51,265 nucleotides of DNA from Pseudomonadota bacterium (lineage in GTDB: Bacteria; Pseudomonadota; Alphaproteobacteria; Sphingomonadales; SMXR01), in the NCBI GenBank assembly GCA_022566215.1, contig JADFJJ010000010.1, positions 1-51,265 on the forward strand, given 5' to 3'. The position numbers and the translations under genes were made by a program. The stretch's first letter is position 1, and every line of letters starts with the position of its first letter. Shown here one piece after another: positions 49,748-51,265 of the stretch. The notes under the pieces were generated by a model, which worked only from the letters and a program-made list of their open reading frames with translations, ran no database searches and was not told the origin of the DNA.

Positions 49748-49828
49748 TTAAGCCGTTTCTTCCGAAAAGCTGAAAAACAGGATCATCACCGAAAGGGTGA
49801 TAAAAATTGGAATCCATGCCTCACTCAT
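49748..49828 (-). CDS. Small membrane peptide (26 residues)
   Basis: A 26-codon reading frame whose product starts MSEAWIPIFITLSVMILFF and ends in SFSEETA: one hydrophobic segment with short, polar, acidic ends. A perfect ribosome-binding site AAGGAG lies 7 bases before its ATG, and a CTATAAAAG AT-rich element lies further upstream. It is antisense to no gene and occupies the 280-base gap between the gamma-lyase and mlaA. Single-helix proteins of this size are often subunits or regulators of membrane complexes. The strong RBS and clean membrane segment support a real gene, but its role is unknown. Confidence 0.55.
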   Translation of the reverse strand: MSEAWIPIFITLSVMILFFSFSEETA

Positions 49829-50024
49829 TCCTTGTCTCCTTAATGTCTCCGAACCAATGTTGGTTTGGCCCTTTTATAGTAAGGATGCTCCAGGTGCGGG
49901 TTTTGGATGCAAAAAATTTTGGATTACAAGTTCATTCATACATTTCAGGTTTAATATAAACGAAATGTTGCGTATGCGGGCTAATTTTCTTACCATAAAC
50001 CCGGCTCAGCGAGGAAAAGACCCT

Positions 50025-50912
50025 ATGACACGATATGCATCAGAAGCCCGGTGGGGCAGATGGCACCCTTTACGGGTGGTGCTGTTGCTGGTGATGGCCT
50101 CTTTCCTGTTCGGCGCCTGCGCCACGGTTCCGCCCAAGTCCGATGTGGAGGCTTACGCCTATTACAAGGAGGTCAACGACCCCCTGGAGCCGGTCAACCG
50201 GGTGACCATGAAGTTTAACACAGCGGTGCAAAAGGTCATCATCAAGCCGGCCACCAGGGTATACCGGGCGGTTCTGCCCAAACCGGTCCGGAGGGGCGTC
50301 ACCAACCTCTTGCGCAATCTGGAAACCCCGGTGGTGCTGGCCAACGATCTGCTGCAGGGGGAACAAAAGCGCGCCTGGCATACCTTCAAGCGGTTTGTTA
50401 TCAATTCCACCGCCGGGGTTGGCGGGCTGATCGATGTCGCCGCCAAGACCGGCACCCCCTACCATGATGAGGATTTCGGCCAGACCCTGGCGGTTCATGG
50501 GGTGCGCCAGGGCCCTTACATTGTGCTGCCGTTTTTCGGCCCCTCGAACCCGAGAGACGCGGCCGGGCTGGTCGCTGATATTTTGATGGATCCGCTGTTC
50601 TGGATTTTCCGGGCGAAGAACCTCGATGTCCCTAAATATACCCGCACCGGGCTGAGTATTCTTGATACCTACGACCGCCATCTGGAGAATATCGAACAGT
50701 TGGAAAAGGATTCGCTTGATTATTATGCAGCGCTGCGCTCCGCCTTCCGCCAGCACCGCGCCTCTGAAATCAGGAATGGGCGGCCAATCCCGATTGACGA
50801 GTTTGAATACGATATTTTTGATGAGCTGGATGAGGAATTGGAACAACCGGACAACCTGGCCCCCGCCCGCCGCGAGCTTCTTTTCCTTTACGGTCATTAT
50901 ATGCCCGATTAG
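50025..50912 (+). CDS. mlaA: Outer-membrane lipid asymmetry lipoprotein MlaA (VacJ)
   Basis: A 295-residue lipoprotein (lipobox LFGAC, lipidated C32) of the MlaA/VacJ family, which removes stray phospholipids from the outer leaflet of the outer membrane and passes them to the Mla transport system. The start of the mature domain is NDPLEPVNRVTMKFN, followed by RRGVTNLLRNLETPVVLANDLLQG, FGQTLAVHGV and YIVLPFFGPSNPRDAAG, all typical. The chosen start (50025) has GAGGAAAAG 5 bases upstream; a longer reading to 49797 lacks homology. The last 40 residues are acidic. The hpnC-like gene follows directly. Confidence 0.93.
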   Translation: MTRYASEARWGRWHPLRVVLLLVMASFLFGACATVPPKSDVEAYAYYKEVNDPLEPVNRVTMKFNTAVQKVIIKPATRVYRAVLPKPVRRGVTNLLRNLETPVVLANDLLQGEQKRAWHTFKRFVINSTAGVGGLIDVAAKTGTPYHDEDFGQTLAVHGVRQGPYIVLPFFGPSNPRDAAGLVADILMDPLFWIFRAKNLDVPKYTRTGLSILDTYDRHLENIEQLEKDSLDYYAALRSAFRQHRASEIRNGRPIPIDEFEYDIFDELDEELEQPDNLAPARRELLFLYGHYMPD

Positions 50913-50913
50913 G

Positions 50914-51265
50914 ATGACTATGGAGACACCAGCAAGAGCGGTTGAAACTCCCTCCGGCAAAGCGGCGGGGGATGAAAATTTTCCGGTCGGCTCATTCCTG
51001 CTGGCCAAGGAACTGCGGCCCCATGTCGCCAGCTATTACGCGTTCGCCAGGGCCATCGATGACATCGCCGACAACCCGGATTTGAGGCCGTTTGAAAAAA
51101 CCGAACGGCTGGAGGGATTTGGCCGGGCGATCCGCGGCCAGACCAGCGACCCGGTCTATGAAAAGGCCCTGGTCCTGCGCGCCAGCCTTGAGGAAACCGG
51201 GGTCGACCCCCGCCATGCGCTGGATTTGATTTCCGCCTTCAAGCAGGACGCGGGCAAGCCGCGCT
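50914..51265 (+). CDS. hpnC: Squalene synthase HpnC-like (3' partial)
   Basis: The frame starts with ATG at 50914 (a second ATG at 50920) one base after the mlaA stop and runs off the window. Visible are ENFPVGSFLLAKELRPHVASYY, AFARAIDDIADNPDL (the first Asp-rich metal motif of phytoene/squalene synthases) and FKQDAGKPR. The N-terminus matches HpnC, which acts in hopanoid synthesis by converting presqualene diphosphate to hydroxysqualene. The rest of the gene, and any hpnD/hpnE partners, lie outside. Confidence 0.88.
   Translation, partial: MTMETPARAVETPSGKAAGDENFPVGSFLLAKELRPHVASYYAFARAIDDIADNPDLRPFEKTERLEGFGRAIRGQTSDPVYEKALVLRASLEETGVDPRHALDLISAFKQDAGKPR

Noticed and set aside
1-51265. CRISPR arrays, insertion sequences, integrases or prophage genes
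   Set aside because: No regularly spaced repeats, transposase or recombinase motifs were seen in any frame; the repeats found are tails of the bicupin, a tRNA duplication and a duplicated terminator half.

Overview
This 51.3-kb window looks like ordinary chromosome from a moderately GC-rich alphaproteobacterium. The evidence is the cpa/tad pilus gene set in the order cpaA-cpaB-cpaC-cpaD-cpaE-cpaF-tadB-tadC behind a small flp pilin gene, a folE gene divergent from a NifU/IscU-like scaffold gene, an mlaA-type gene followed by an hpnC-type squalene synthase gene, and GGGCGCG-type tRNA-Val genes with encoded CCA. Several secreted or lipoprotein peptidases (M14, S9, M1), a POT peptide transporter and amino-acid catabolic genes suggest a peptide- and amino-acid-using heterotroph. 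I cannot name the genus.

Layout. 1-3.2 kb: the end of an NSS-type sodium symporter, then two small AT-rich genes of unknown function lying between three imperfect copies of the 3' tail of a bicupin gene; that bicupin carries an in-frame palindromic element. 3.4-13.1 kb: tryptophan 2,3-dioxygenase and kynureninase, followed in the same direction by four consecutive TPR-sulfotransferase genes, the last of which has lost its PAPS-binding loops. An aromatic amino-acid decarboxylase-like gene converges on this array. 14.7-18.8 kb: nucleotidyltransferase, HAD phosphatase and secreted M14 carboxypeptidase. 18.8-22.7 kb: isoprenylcysteine methyltransferase-like protein, gloB and folE on the minus strand, then a Fe-S scaffold and a sorbosone-dehydrogenase-like secreted protein on the plus strand. 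22.7-29.4 kb: AT-rich S9 peptidase, POT transporter and two translationally coupled secreted amidohydrolases, the second without metal ligands. 29.7-39.1 kb: tad pilus operon on the minus strand. 39.5-42.9 kb: alpha/beta hydrolase, two small membrane stress proteins, an AbrB-Doc toxin-antitoxin pair with a palindromic operator, and N-formylglutamate amidohydrolase. 43.1-45.1 kb: two tRNA-Val genes in a tandem duplication, then a two-gene AT-rich module (a PD-(D/E)XK nuclease candidate and a protein with a DPDNG motif). 45.2-51.3 kb: M1 aminopeptidase lipoprotein, cystathionine beta-synthase and gamma-lyase/synthase, a 26-residue membrane peptide gene, mlaA and the start of hpnC.

The most unusual parts are the four-gene TPR-sulfotransferase array behind kynA-kynU with its pseudoenzyme member, the cassette-like repeats at the 3' end of the bicupin gene, and the nuclease module beside the tRNA pair. 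All functions are inferred from recognisable motifs in the translated sequence; no database search was possible.
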